Source: Actinomycetota bacterium (GTDB lineage: Bacteria > Actinomycetota > Acidimicrobiia > Acidimicrobiales > Ilumatobacteraceae). From it: a DNA stretch of 15,038 nucleotides. Positions 1 to 6,751 of this stretch are shown here, one piece after another. The stretch covers positions 1-15,038 of the forward strand of contig RGGX01000014.1 in assembly GCA_010024485.1 (NCBI GenBank), given 5' to 3'. Within the stretch, counting starts at the first letter, position 1. The number at the start of each line of letters is the position of its first letter. Under the pieces are notes generated by a model. That model searched no databases, was not told the DNA's origin, and saw only the letters and a list, made by a program, of their open reading frames with translations. The position numbers and the translations under genes were made by a program.

Positions 1-152
1 ACGTTCAGCAGGCCGACGATCAGGGTGATCAGACCCAGTCCGTCGGTGACCGTCGAGCGGGTGCGCTCCGGCAGACGGTTGCCGACCAGCATCCCGACCC
101 CGGAGCCGACCAGCACGGCCACCACATTGATGAGCGTTCCGAGTCCCCGCAC
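1..152 (-). CDS. DUF554 family membrane protein, N-terminal part (runs off window)
   Basis: The first 50 codons of a minus-strand gene lie here, reading MRGLGTLINVVAVLVGSGVG and then MLVGNRLPERTRSTV. This matches the N-terminus of the DUF554 (YdfK-like) integral membrane family: an opening glycine-rich hydrophobic helix, a short basic loop with a GxRLPER motif, and a second hydrophobic helix (GLGLITLIVGLLN). The GTG at 150-152 is chosen because the family starts right before this first helix and because a TAGCGT hexamer sits 7 bases upstream. The rest of the gene lies to the left of the window. The physiological role of DUF554 proteins is not established. The gene is divergent from ogt. Family call fairly sure from motif and position; function unknown. 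Confidence 0.75.
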   Translation of the reverse strand, partial: MRGLGTLINVVAVLVGSGVGMLVGNRLPERTRSTVTDGLGLITLIVGLLN

Positions 153-159
153 CGCGCGG

Positions 160-165
160 ACGCTA
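160..165 (-). promoter_or_regulatory. -10 hexamer TAGCGT of the DUF554 gene, leaderless type
   Basis: TAGCGT on the minus strand is followed by 7 bases and then the GTG start. There is no purine-rich ribosome-binding site in between, so transcription probably begins at or next to the start codon. The same arrangement recurs at many genes in this window. No convincing -35 was found. Confidence 0.5.
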
Positions 166-198
166 ACCGGCGGGTACCCCGGCCACTCCCGTCGGTGT

Positions 199-204
199 CA
201 TGAT
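199..204 (+). promoter_or_regulatory. -10-like hexamer CATGAT of ogt, leaderless type
   Basis: CATGAT differs from TANNNT only at its first base. It lies exactly 6 bases before the GTG start of ogt, with no Shine-Dalgarno sequence between. The spacing matches the other putative leaderless promoters here. Confidence 0.4.
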
Positions 205-210
205 CTCCGG

Positions 211-723
211 GTGAGCCTCGCCGCCTCCACCTACGACAGCCCATGCGGGAGACTGACCCTGGTCGCCACCGACACCCACCTTCGCGCGGTCCTGTGGCCC
301 CTCGCTGGGGAGCCCCAGCGCTGCGGTATCAGGGAGGAGATCACCGAGGGATCCAACCCCATCATCGCTCGAACCGTCGAGCAACTCACCGCCTACTTCG
401 ATGACGCGACGACCAGCTTCGATCTCCCGCTCGAGACCGGAGGCACCGAGTTCCAGCGTTCGGTCTGGACCGAGCTCACCGGCATCGCGAGCGGCGCCAC
501 CCGCACCTACGGCGAACACGCCACCGCAGTCGGTCGCCCCACATCGACGCGGGCGGTCGCCGCGGCCATCGGTCGCAATCCGCTGTCGATCGTCGTCCCC
601 TGTCACCGCGTCGTCGGGGCCGACGGTTCCCTCACCGGTTTCGCCGGCGGGCTCGACGCGAAACGCTGGCTCCTCGACCACGAAGCCGGCCGTTCGGCGA
701 ACCTCACCGCTCCATCTCGCTGA
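211..723 (+). CDS. ogt: Methylated-DNA--protein-cysteine S-methyltransferase (O6-alkylguanine-DNA alkyltransferase)
   Basis: A 170-residue protein that repairs O6-alkylguanine by suicidal transfer of the alkyl group to its own cysteine. The active-site motif PCHRV is at residues 130-134 (Cys131). Before it lies the DNA-recognition helix region RAVAAAIGRNP (114-124), and after it the family signature LTGFAGGLDAKRWLLDHE (141-158). The N-terminal roughly 75 residues are the poorly conserved ribonuclease-like domain (TYDSPCGRLTLVAT). Length is typical for single-domain Ogt. The open frame extends upstream to base 25, but the added residues have no family similarity and overlap the DUF554 gene, so the GTG at 211 is preferred. 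The 3' end overlaps the convergent paiB-like gene by 20 bases (704-723). Identification is secure. Confidence 0.95.
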   Translation: MSLAASTYDSPCGRLTLVATDTHLRAVLWPLAGEPQRCGIREEITEGSNPIIARTVEQLTAYFDDATTSFDLPLETGGTEFQRSVWTELTGIASGATRTYGEHATAVGRPTSTRAVAAAIGRNPLSIVVPCHRVVGADGSLTGFAGGLDAKRWLLDHEAGRSANLTAPSR

Positions 724-1315
724 GCAGGCCCTCGGATCCCTCGGAGCGCAAGCCGACGATCACACCGTCGCGATCAACCTCCGACCGGTTCTGGCTCAAC
801 TTGGCCTTGCCCTCGATCCGCTCGACGGTGAACTCCAGACCGACGATCCCTCGAAGCATCCGGTCGAGATAGTCCGACGGCGCCTCGGCGACCGACCACG
901 GTCGCTCACGACCTGCCTCATAGCGATCGGTCAATGACTCGACCATCTCCATCAACCAGTCGGCATCGTGCACGAGGGACAGGCGACCGTGGAGATGGAC
1001 CGACACGTAGTTCCACGTCGGCACCACCTCGCCCGACTCGGCCTTCGACGGATACCAGGACGGACTGACGTAGCCGTCGGGTCCGTCGACGATGACGATC
1101 GCATCGGTCGGCTCCGACAGCATCCGAGCGAGCGGGTTCGCCTTCGACACATGGCCGACCAACAGCGTCGCGTCAGCCGACTGGCGAACCATCCAAGGGA
1201 TCGGAGTCGCCTCGAAACCCGTTTCAGTCGACACCACCACCGTCGCGAGCCCCGCGCGAGCGACGACCTCCATCGCGACGTCGTCGTCGAGCCGGAAGAC
1301 CTCAGGGAGATACAT
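704..1315 (-). CDS. PaiB-like FMN-binding protein (FMN_bind_2 family)
   Basis: A 203-residue protein with the full PaiB/FMN_bind_2 pattern: the MYLPEVF opening, FEATPIPW (34-41), GHVSKANP (54-61), YVSPSWYPSK (82-91), VPTWNYVSVHLHG (98-110) and the late GLEFTVERIEGKAKLSQNR (159-177). These motifs form the flavin-binding split-barrel fold. PaiB of Bacillus subtilis is described as a negative regulator of sporulation and degradative enzyme genes, but most homologues are uncharacterised, so a regulatory role is only inferred. The start is fixed by the conserved N-terminus. The gene lies 9 bases after the stop of higA with no clear ribosome-binding site, suggesting cotranscription. The palindrome GAGATCTC (1319-1326) sits just upstream of the start codon. 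The 3' end overlaps ogt on the other strand. Confidence 0.88.
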   Translation of the reverse strand: MYLPEVFRLDDDVAMEVVARAGLATVVVSTETGFEATPIPWMVRQSADATLLVGHVSKANPLARMLSEPTDAIVIVDGPDGYVSPSWYPSKAESGEVVPTWNYVSVHLHGRLSLVHDADWLMEMVESLTDRYEAGRERPWSVAEAPSDYLDRMLRGIVGLEFTVERIEGKAKLSQNRSEVDRDGVIVGLRSEGSEGLLSEMER

Positions 1316-1324
1316 GGCGAGATC

Positions 1325-1621
1325 TCAGGCCACTTCGAGCGGCGTGATCGCGTCGAGAACGGCCCCGAGTTGGTCGCGCTCAACCTCGAGATCGAATCGC
1401 GACTGCAGATTGAGCCACAACCGATCACTGGTCCCGAAGAACCGCGCGAGACGAAGCGCCGTATCCGCCGAGATACCCCGCTTCCCATGGACGATTTCAT
1501 TAATCCGTCGCGGCGGCACTCCAATTGACACGGCGAGACGATGCTGGGTGACACCAAGCGGCTTGAGGAACTCCTCGAGCAGAACCTCGCCGGGATGGAT
1601 CGGTGCCATGGTCTTCTTCAT
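1325..1621 (-). CDS. higA: HigA-family antitoxin (XRE-type helix-turn-helix), orphaned
   Basis: A 98-residue protein with the HigA signature: APIHPGEVLLEEFLKPLGVT (6-25), then a helix-turn-helix with RRINEIVHGKRGIS, and the family block LRLARFFGTSDRLWLNLQSR. In intact modules HigA binds the HigB ribonuclease and represses the operon. The ATG at 1619-1621 is chosen because AGGAG (1627-1631) precedes it by 5 bases; an in-frame GTG two codons earlier (1625-1627) would overlap that site. The usual order is toxin first, antitoxin second. Here only the last third of a higB reading frame remains directly upstream, so the antitoxin seems to have outlived its toxin. It is probably read through from the GNAT gene and followed by paiB. 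It may still act as a DNA-binding regulator. Confidence 0.9.
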   Translation of the reverse strand: MKKTMAPIHPGEVLLEEFLKPLGVTQHRLAVSIGVPPRRINEIVHGKRGISADTALRLARFFGTSDRLWLNLQSRFDLEVERDQLGAVLDAITPLEVA

Positions 1622-1632
1622 TGCCACTCCTC

Positions 1633-1740
1633 TCAGTGGTAGTCCGTGATCGAGATGTCCTCAGCGCCCGCCTTCGTCCAGCGGAAGCAAATCCGCCACT
1701 GGTCGTTCACCCGAATGCTGTGCTGACCCATCCGATCAGA
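1633..1740 (-). pseudogene. higB: Remnant of higB toxin (C-terminal part only)
   Basis: The minus-strand frame ending in TGA at 1633-1635 encodes SDRMGQHSIRVNDQWRICFR followed by WTKAGAEDISITDYH. This is the C-terminal end of the HigB/RelE-like ribonuclease family, where the pattern GQxSIRINDQWRICFRW and a final D-Y-H are characteristic. A full HigB is about 90-95 residues; roughly 60 N-terminal residues are missing. Upstream of base 1740 the frame enters the GNAT coding region and similarity stops. An internal ATG (1729-1731) could still give a 32-residue peptide. The stop lies one base before the AGGAG of higA, the normal higBA spacing, so this is the native toxin position. It is too short for the feature to be found by size alone, but the motif is unmistakable. 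Confidence 0.85.
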
Positions 1741-2167
1741 GCCGGTAGCGGTAGAGGTTGGTCTCGTACGGCTCGAAGCCGAGCCGCTGATACAGCCGGT
1801 TCGCCGCCTCCCGAGACGGGCGACTGGTCAGACTCACGTTCTTCGCCCCCCGCCTGCCGGCCTCGTCGATCGCCGCGCGATTCAGCGCCTCACCAGCGCC
1901 CATCCCCCGCGCCGACTCATCGACGACGACGTCCTCGATCCAGGCCTTCACCCCCGTCGGGATGCGGTAGAGCGCGAGGGTGAGGCTGCCGACGATCGCC
2001 GAGTCCGACCTGGCGACGAACAGCACCGACTCCGGATTCGACACGATCGCGGCCAGATCCTCGGTGGACGGCGGCGGCGAGGAGGACGACAGTTGCGGTA
2101 TCAACCGGGCGAAGGCCTCGACCAGCGACGCATCGACCTCGGTGACGGCGGAGACCTCGACAGACAT
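1736..2167 (-). CDS. GNAT-family N-acetyltransferase
   Basis: A 143-residue single-domain acetyltransferase that would transfer an acetyl group from acetyl-CoA to an unknown amine. The acetyl-CoA-binding motif A is visible as WIEDVVVDESARGMGAGEAL, containing the R-G-x-G-x-G/A loop (RGMGAG). Motif B is seen in REAANRLYQRLGFEPYETNLYRYRL at the C-terminus. The ATG start has TACGTT 6 bases upstream, the arrangement of a leaderless transcript. The stop codon (1736-1738) overlaps the first codons of the higB remnant, so the deletion that removed the toxin's 5' part ended at this gene's natural end. Substrate cannot be predicted. It is divergent from the PAC2-family gene. Confidence 0.88.
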   Translation of the reverse strand: MSVEVSAVTEVDASLVEAFARLIPQLSSSSPPPSTEDLAAIVSNPESVLFVARSDSAIVGSLTLALYRIPTGVKAWIEDVVVDESARGMGAGEALNRAAIDEAGRRGAKNVSLTSRPSREAANRLYQRLGFEPYETNLYRYRL

Positions 2168-2173
2168 GGGATG

Positions 2174-2179
2174 AACGTA
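2174..2179 (-). promoter_or_regulatory. -10 hexamer TACGTT of the GNAT gene, leaderless type
   Basis: TACGTT lies 6 bases before the ATG at 2167 on the minus strand. There is no ribosome-binding site. It probably drives GNAT, the higB remnant, higA and paiB together. Confidence 0.5.
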
Positions 2180-2225
2180 CCCCGAATGCCGCCCTCACCC
2201 GGGTCTGGCGACCGGTACCCACCGA

Positions 2226-2231
2226 TAGCCT
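2226..2231 (+). promoter_or_regulatory. -10 hexamer TAGCCT of the PAC2-family gene
   Basis: TAGCCT is 9 bases before the ATG at 2241, slightly further than the 6-7 bases seen elsewhere. The leader would be at most a few bases long. No Shine-Dalgarno sequence is present. Confidence 0.42.
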
Positions 2232-2240
2232 CGCAACGAC

Positions 2241-3119
2241 ATGGAGCCCGACGTCGAGCACATCCGCTGGCACCGGACGCCGGCGCTGACCAACCCGGTC
2301 GTGCTCGCCGCCTTCACCGGATGGAACGACGCCGGCGATGCCGCCTCCACCGCGCTCAAGACCCTCATCGAGACGAGCGGCGCCGAGCCCCTCGCCGAGA
2401 TCGACCCGGAGCCCTTCACCGACTTCGCGACCGTGCGGCCCCTGCTACGCCTCGACGACGAGGGCACCCGAAACATCATCTGGCCGACCGTCGGCGTCTG
2501 GTCGGCGTCGCTGCCGGGCACCGACGTCGTCATGATCCTCGGCCCCGAACCCGCCCTGCGCTGGCGCACCTTCACCGACCAGATCACCGCGATAGCCGCA
2601 CGGGTCGGCGCCCCGATGGTGATCACCCTCGGGGCGCTCCTCGCCGACGTGCCCCACACCCGTCCCGTCCACGTCATCGGCACCGCCTCCGACGACACCC
2701 TCATGGAGCGCTACGACCTCGAGCGCTCCCGTTACGAGGGGCCGACCGGCATCGTCGGCATCATCCAGGACTCCCTCGGCCGCGCTGGATTCCCGGGGGC
2801 GTCGCTCTGGGCAGCTGTGCCCGGGTACGCCTCACAGATCTCATCGCCCAAGGCCGCCCTCGCCCTCGTCGAGAGGGTCTGCGAGATGATGGGCACCCCA
2901 GCGCCGACCGGCGAGCTCGCCGATGACGCCGCCGACTATGACGCGCGCGTCGAGGCCCTGGTCTCCGACGACGACGATCTGGTGATCCACATCGAGCAAC
3001 TCGAGGAGATCGTCGACGAGATGGACGACGACACCAGCGGCCCGATCGATCTCGAGGAGTCCGTCCACCTGCTCGACGAGGTCGAGCAGTTCCTGCGCGA
3101 CCACGACGGCGACGCCTGA
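2241..3119 (+). CDS. PAC2-family protein (proteasome-assembly-chaperone-like fold)
   Basis: A 292-residue protein of the actinobacterial PAC2 family (formerly DUF75). The diagnostic N-terminal block is NPVVLAAFTGWNDAGDAAS (18-36); later come VVMILGPEPALRWRTFTDQI (95-114), the LGALLADVPHTRPV block (129-142), and YEGPTGIVGIIQDSLGRAGF with SLWAAVPGYA, all typical of the family. The C-terminal 70 or so residues are very acidic and helical (SDDDDLVIHIEQLEEIVDEM), possibly a coiled coil. Structures of actinobacterial members are known to me, but their function is not settled; a link to proteasome assembly is suggested only by the fold. It ends 3 bases from the stop of the convergent Nudix gene. Confidence 0.88.
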   Translation: MEPDVEHIRWHRTPALTNPVVLAAFTGWNDAGDAASTALKTLIETSGAEPLAEIDPEPFTDFATVRPLLRLDDEGTRNIIWPTVGVWSASLPGTDVVMILGPEPALRWRTFTDQITAIAARVGAPMVITLGALLADVPHTRPVHVIGTASDDTLMERYDLERSRYEGPTGIVGIIQDSLGRAGFPGASLWAAVPGYASQISSPKAALALVERVCEMMGTPAPTGELADDAADYDARVEALVSDDDDLVIHIEQLEEIVDEMDDDTSGPIDLEESVHLLDEVEQFLRDHDGDA

Positions 3120-3127
3120 CCGTCAGG
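3115..3127. terminator. Palindrome spanning the two opposing stop codons
   Basis: CCTGAC-C-GTCAGG is a perfect 6+1+6 palindrome. It contains the TGA stop of the PAC2 gene (3117-3119) in one arm and the stop of the Nudix gene (complement of 3123-3125) in the other. There is no T-tract. It could act as a small bidirectional termination or pausing hairpin; part of the symmetry follows from the two TGA stops facing each other. Confidence 0.3.
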
Positions 3128-3830
3128 GGGCGATGTCGGGCCCCGACCTCCACACCGGATCTCGAGGGGCCTCGAAGCGCACATCCACCGGTTCCCCGCG
3201 CACCGCTGCGAAGGCGAGAGGACCCCACCACTCCTCACCGGCGGTCACCTCGGGCAGCGCGCCCTCGTCGAACCAGCCGACATCGGAGGTCTCCAGCGGA
3301 TGGGTGCGCAACTCCCCGCCAACGGCGCGACAGTGAAAGAGCAGCATGTACATCCCGAACCGGGAGAACCCCATCCGCTGCCCGTCGATGACGGCGATGA
3401 GTCGTTCGGGCACACACTCGATGCCGGTCTCCTCGGCCACCTCCTTGACGGCCACCTCTGACGGCGAGTAGCCGACATCAGCCCACCCGGTCGGGTAGAG
3501 CCAGATCCCCGAGTCACGTCGCTGCACGAGCAGCAGTTGGCCGTCGTCGTTGCCGACCACCGCGCCGATCGCCACCTTCGGGGTGATGTAGCCGGGCACA
3601 CCCTCTCCGATGTTCGCGAGCCACTCCTGCACGAAGTGATCGGTCTCACGGCGGGTGGCCATCTCGTCATCGAGTTCGGTGGCCGCCGCACGGATGTCGG
3701 CCGCGATGTGGAGCACCTCCTCGAAGCGCTCCCGCTCGTAGAGGTTGTCCGAGAAGCCGAGACCGGTTCGGGCGATCGCGGCGAGCGAGTCGCTCCACCT
3801 CGCGAGATCCCGCGGATCCGGACTCCCCAT
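3123..3830 (-). CDS. Nudix hydrolase with N-terminal Nudix_N-type domain
   Basis: A 235-residue protein. Residues 1-75 form a helical N-terminal domain (LARWSDSLAAIARTGLGFSD and following) as found before the Nudix fold in a subfamily often annotated as ADP-ribose pyrophosphatase-like. The Nudix domain covers about 83-205. Its box runs from G115 to I137: G-WADVG-Y-SPSEVAV-K-E-VAEETGI. Against the consensus GX5EX7REUXEEXGU, the first Glu is Tyr121 and the Arg is Lys129; the metal-binding Glu130, Glu133 and Glu134 are kept. The substrate is probably a nucleoside diphosphate derivative, but this is inference. The ATG has TAGTTT 6 bases upstream, in the 20-base gap after glnD, so it can be transcribed on its own as well as by read-through. 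Confidence 0.87.
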   Translation of the reverse strand: MGSPDPRDLARWSDSLAAIARTGLGFSDNLYERERFEEVLHIAADIRAAATELDDEMATRRETDHFVQEWLANIGEGVPGYITPKVAIGAVVGNDDGQLLLVQRRDSGIWLYPTGWADVGYSPSEVAVKEVAEETGIECVPERLIAVIDGQRMGFSRFGMYMLLFHCRAVGGELRTHPLETSDVGWFDEGALPEVTAGEEWWGPLAFAAVRGEPVDVRFEAPRDPVWRSGPDIAP

Positions 3831-3836
3831 GGGGCG

Positions 3837-3842
3837 AAACTA
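3837..3842 (-). promoter_or_regulatory. -10 hexamer TAGTTT of the Nudix gene, leaderless type
   Basis: TAGTTT is followed by CGCCCC and then the ATG at 3830. It lies between the glnD stop and the Nudix start, so any -35 region would be inside glnD. No ribosome-binding site is present. Confidence 0.5.
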
Positions 3843-3850
3843 GCCGCCGC

Positions 3851-6223
3851 TCAGCCGACGACGTGGAGGAGGGCGCGCTCGATCTCGCCACGGTGGAACC
3901 GATCGGTGACCTGTTCCCCGGTCGCGGTCTGGACGTAGAAGGTGTCGACCACCTCCATGCCGACCGTCTGCACCGTCGCGTGTCGGATGTCGAGCCCGAC
4001 CTCGGCGAGCGCCTTCGTGATCCGGTGGAGCACACCGACCTTGCTCACACAGTGCACCTCGATCACCGTCGCGTTGCTCGAGGCGCCGTCGTGGAACACA
4101 ACCCTCGGTGGGCCCGGCGGCTGCGCCTGCGTGGCCCGGCGTCGGCGGTAGGTGCGCGCCCGCTCGGCCAGGCGGGCCTCGATGGCGAGTTCACCGGCGA
4201 GGGCCCGCTCGAGGTCGGCGACCAACGGACGCTCCTCGATACCGCCGCGTGGAACGTGGATCCGGAACTCCGACGCCGCCATGGTCGGCCGGCCGGGTTG
4301 CGGTTCATCGGAGTGGGCCTGGGCGGCGACCACGTCGAGACCGTGGAGCGAGAGCACTCCGGCCACCCTCGAGAACGTTCCGGGCGCGTCGACCGTCACC
4401 ACCGTCACCCGGTCCCCGTCGACCACCACCGAGGCTGAGCCCGACGCCATCCGCTCGACGACGCCGGCGTCGGGGAAGAGCCGCCAGGCGACCTCGGAGA
4501 CCGCGCCGCCCCCGAGTACGTGACCGACCCGGCTCGACAGTTCGTTGACCAGACCCTCCTTCCACGGTCCCCAGGCCGACGGCCCGGTCGCGAGCGAGTC
4601 AGCCTCGGTCAGGGCGTGCAGGAGGTCGAGGTGGAGACGGTCGCCGAGCTGTTCGGCCACACCATTGATGGTCTCCGGGTCGCCGAGGTCGCGGCGGACG
4701 GCGACGTCGGGGAGCAGGAGGTGGTGGCGGATCATGGCGATCACCGTCTCGGTGTCGGCATCGTTCAGGCCGACCCTCGGGGCGATCGAGTCGCGGACGA
4801 GATCGATACCGGCGTCGGTGTGATCGCCGGGATAGCCCTTGCCGATGTCGTGCAGCAGCGCGCCGAGCACCAACAGGTCGGGTCGCCCCACCCGGTCCAC
4901 CAGCGTCGCCGCGTTCGCCGCCGCCTCCCAGAGGTGTCGGTCGACGGTGAACCGGTGGTAGGCGTTGCGTTGCGGTCGGGCCCGGACCGGTTCCCACTCG
5001 GGGAGCATCAGGGTGATGAGACCGCGTTGATCGAGGGCTTCGAGCACCGGGATCGCGGCGTGTCCCTCGAGGAGGAGCGCCACCCACGAGTCGAGGGCTC
5101 CGGCGGGCCAACGGTCGGGCCACGGCGGTGTGGCCTCGGCGAGGCGGTCGAGGCTCCTGCGTCCGATGCGGGCACCGTGGCGAGCCGCTGCGACGGCGAC
5201 CGCCATCACCAACGTCGGGTCGGCGGCAGGATCAGCGCCGTCGTCGAGTTCGACCTCACCGCCCACCAGGACGACGCCGGGGGCCACGGCCTCGCGACGC
5301 CGCGATGAGCTCCTGCCCACCCGACCCCAGGTCTCGTCCGCGATCCAGGCGACGGTGCGGGCCGCCGAGGAGATCTCGGCCATCAGGGCGTCGGCGTCCC
5401 CGTGACCCGCCGAGGTGGCGGCAGCGTCCTGGTCCTCGAGGCGGAGCACATCCCCGGTCCGCCCGGTCGCGCGATGGAGGGCGACCCTCGCGGTGAGCAG
5501 CACGTCGTAGCACTCGTTGAGGACGGCGCTGTCGTCCTCGCGCAGGGCGAGTCCGCCGACCTCGGCCCACCACATCGACTGCGCGTCACGGATGCCGCCG
5601 TGACCGTCCTTGAGGTCGGGCTCGAGGGTGTAGGCCACCTCGCCGGCCCCCGACTGGCGAGTGCGCACCCGCTCGCGGAGTTCGTTGAGGAACCGCTTCC
5701 GTCGCTTGCCCCAGTTCTCGAGACCCGACTCGATGACGGCTCGCGACAGTGACCGGTCCCCCGCCACGTGGCGCGCCGTCAGCATGGCGGTGGCCGAGTC
5801 GAGGTCGCCGCGGATGAGCGCTGCCTGCTCCTCGACGGTCCTCACCGCGTGTCCGAGCTTGCAGCCCGCATCCCAGATCGGATACCAGATCGCCGAGGCG
5901 AAGTCCTCGACCCGCTCCGGCCGGGTGGTGTGCACCAGCAGGAGATCGATGTCGCTGAACGGGGCGAGTTCACCACGTCCGTAACCGCCGACGGCGACGA
6001 GGGCGATCCTCGGCGGGCGCGAGGTCGACTCGCGGGCCGCCTCGTGGAGGGCGACGATCCAGTCGTCGGTGGCGGCCGCGAGCGCATGGCAGAACTTGCG
6101 GCCGTCGGTCGGCCCCGAGTTGATCACTCGGGTGCGTCGCGCGAGGGCGGTCGACACCGAGCGAGGCGTCCGCTGGGTCGCAGGCGAGGAGTCAGCCACA
6201 GGCGAAGGGTAGGTGCCGGTCAC
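3851..6223 (-). CDS. glnD: [Protein-PII] nucleotidyltransferase / uridylyl-removing enzyme
   Basis: A 790-residue bifunctional nitrogen sensor that modifies and demodifies PII signalling proteins in response to glutamine. Domains in order: nucleotidyltransferase with GGYGRGELAPFSDIDLLL (79-96; metal-binding Asp91 and Asp93); the family signature EPDLKDGHGGIRD (201-213); an HD hydrolase domain with NAYHRFTVDRHLWEA (420-434), LLHDIGKG (456-463) and RHH (499-501); then two ACT domains (about 606-680 and 719-790) for glutamine sensing. In studied actinobacteria GlnD adenylylates GlnK rather than uridylylating it, so either activity is possible. The GTG start overlaps the TGA of the upstream gene by 4 bases (6220-6223), implying translational coupling. 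No glnK or amtB is next to it here, unlike the common amtB-glnK-glnD order. Confidence 0.96.
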   Translation of the reverse strand: MTGTYPSPVADSSPATQRTPRSVSTALARRTRVINSGPTDGRKFCHALAAATDDWIVALHEAARESTSRPPRIALVAVGGYGRGELAPFSDIDLLLVHTTRPERVEDFASAIWYPIWDAGCKLGHAVRTVEEQAALIRGDLDSATAMLTARHVAGDRSLSRAVIESGLENWGKRRKRFLNELRERVRTRQSGAGEVAYTLEPDLKDGHGGIRDAQSMWWAEVGGLALREDDSAVLNECYDVLLTARVALHRATGRTGDVLRLEDQDAAATSAGHGDADALMAEISSAARTVAWIADETWGRVGRSSSRRREAVAPGVVLVGGEVELDDGADPAADPTLVMAVAVAAARHGARIGRRSLDRLAEATPPWPDRWPAGALDSWVALLLEGHAAIPVLEALDQRGLITLMLPEWEPVRARPQRNAYHRFTVDRHLWEAAANAATLVDRVGRPDLLVLGALLHDIGKGYPGDHTDAGIDLVRDSIAPRVGLNDADTETVIAMIRHHLLLPDVAVRRDLGDPETINGVAEQLGDRLHLDLLHALTEADSLATGPSAWGPWKEGLVNELSSRVGHVLGGGAVSEVAWRLFPDAGVVERMASGSASVVVDGDRVTVVTVDAPGTFSRVAGVLSLHGLDVVAAQAHSDEPQPGRPTMAASEFRIHVPRGGIEERPLVADLERALAGELAIEARLAERARTYRRRRATQAQPPGPPRVVFHDGASSNATVIEVHCVSKVGVLHRITKALAEVGLDIRHATVQTVGMEVVDTFYVQTATGEQVTDRFHRGEIERALLHVVG

Positions 6224-6702
6224 CGCAGACCCTCCTCGCGCCGTCGGGTGAGCACCATCGCGGCCTTCCAGGCCCCCCAGGTCAATCCGGGTTCGGCGAG
6301 CGACTCGTCGATGTCGGCCCAGGTCGCCGGGGTGAGGTCGAAGACATCATCGGGGAAACGCTCCTCGGCGAAGCGGTCCCGGGCCACGGGCTGGGCCCCT
6401 GCGGCGCGCAGCACGGCGGTCGGACCGCCGATGGCGTCGCGCAGGATGTCGAGGGGATTGGCCCGCTGCTCGTCGACATCGGTGCCGAGCAGGGCACCGA
6501 GTCGCGAGAGCGTCTCGGCGGCGGTTCGTTCGACCATCGTCGATGTCGACTCCTCGAGCGACACCGTCTCGAGGCCCTGGGCCTCCGCCACGCCCCGGAC
6601 GCACATCGTCAACCACACGGGCACGGCCGCCCTCGCCGCGGTGAGCAGTGCGGAGGGTGGACCCTCGGGCAACTGCTCGTCGGGGGCGGAGGGGAGGTTC
6701 AT
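6220..6702 (-). CDS. Unidentified protein translationally coupled to glnD
   Basis: A 160-residue protein that I do not recognise. It starts with a proline-rich tail (residues 1-16), followed by a hydrophobic helical stretch (SALLTAARAAVPVWLTMCVRG, about 17-37, possibly a buried helix rather than a membrane segment), an acidic helix (STSTMVERTAAETLSRLGALL) and a block NPLDILRDAIGGPTAVLRAA that resembles a conserved core. It ends with ATWADIDESLAEPGLTWGAWKAAMV. The ATG at 6702 is chosen because the longer open frame (to 6948) would overlap the phyH-like gene and reads as low-complexity. It begins 49 bases after that gene and overlaps glnD by 4 bases, so it is likely cotranscribed with glnD; any role in nitrogen signalling is guesswork. 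Confidence 0.72.
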   Translation of the reverse strand: MNLPSAPDEQLPEGPPSALLTAARAAVPVWLTMCVRGVAEAQGLETVSLEESTSTMVERTAAETLSRLGALLGTDVDEQRANPLDILRDAIGGPTAVLRAAGAQPVARDRFAEERFPDDVFDLTPATWADIDESLAEPGLTWGAWKAAMVLTRRREEGLR

Positions 6703-6751
6703 GGGAGGTGTGCTGGGTGTCCCGCGGTGGTGTCGATCCGGGCCCTGGCGA

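Noticed and set aside
692..702. Palindrome GTTCG-G-CGAAC near the 3' end of ogt
   Set aside because: Only 5 bp per arm with a single-base centre, inside coding sequence and 19 bases before the stop; expected by chance in this composition.
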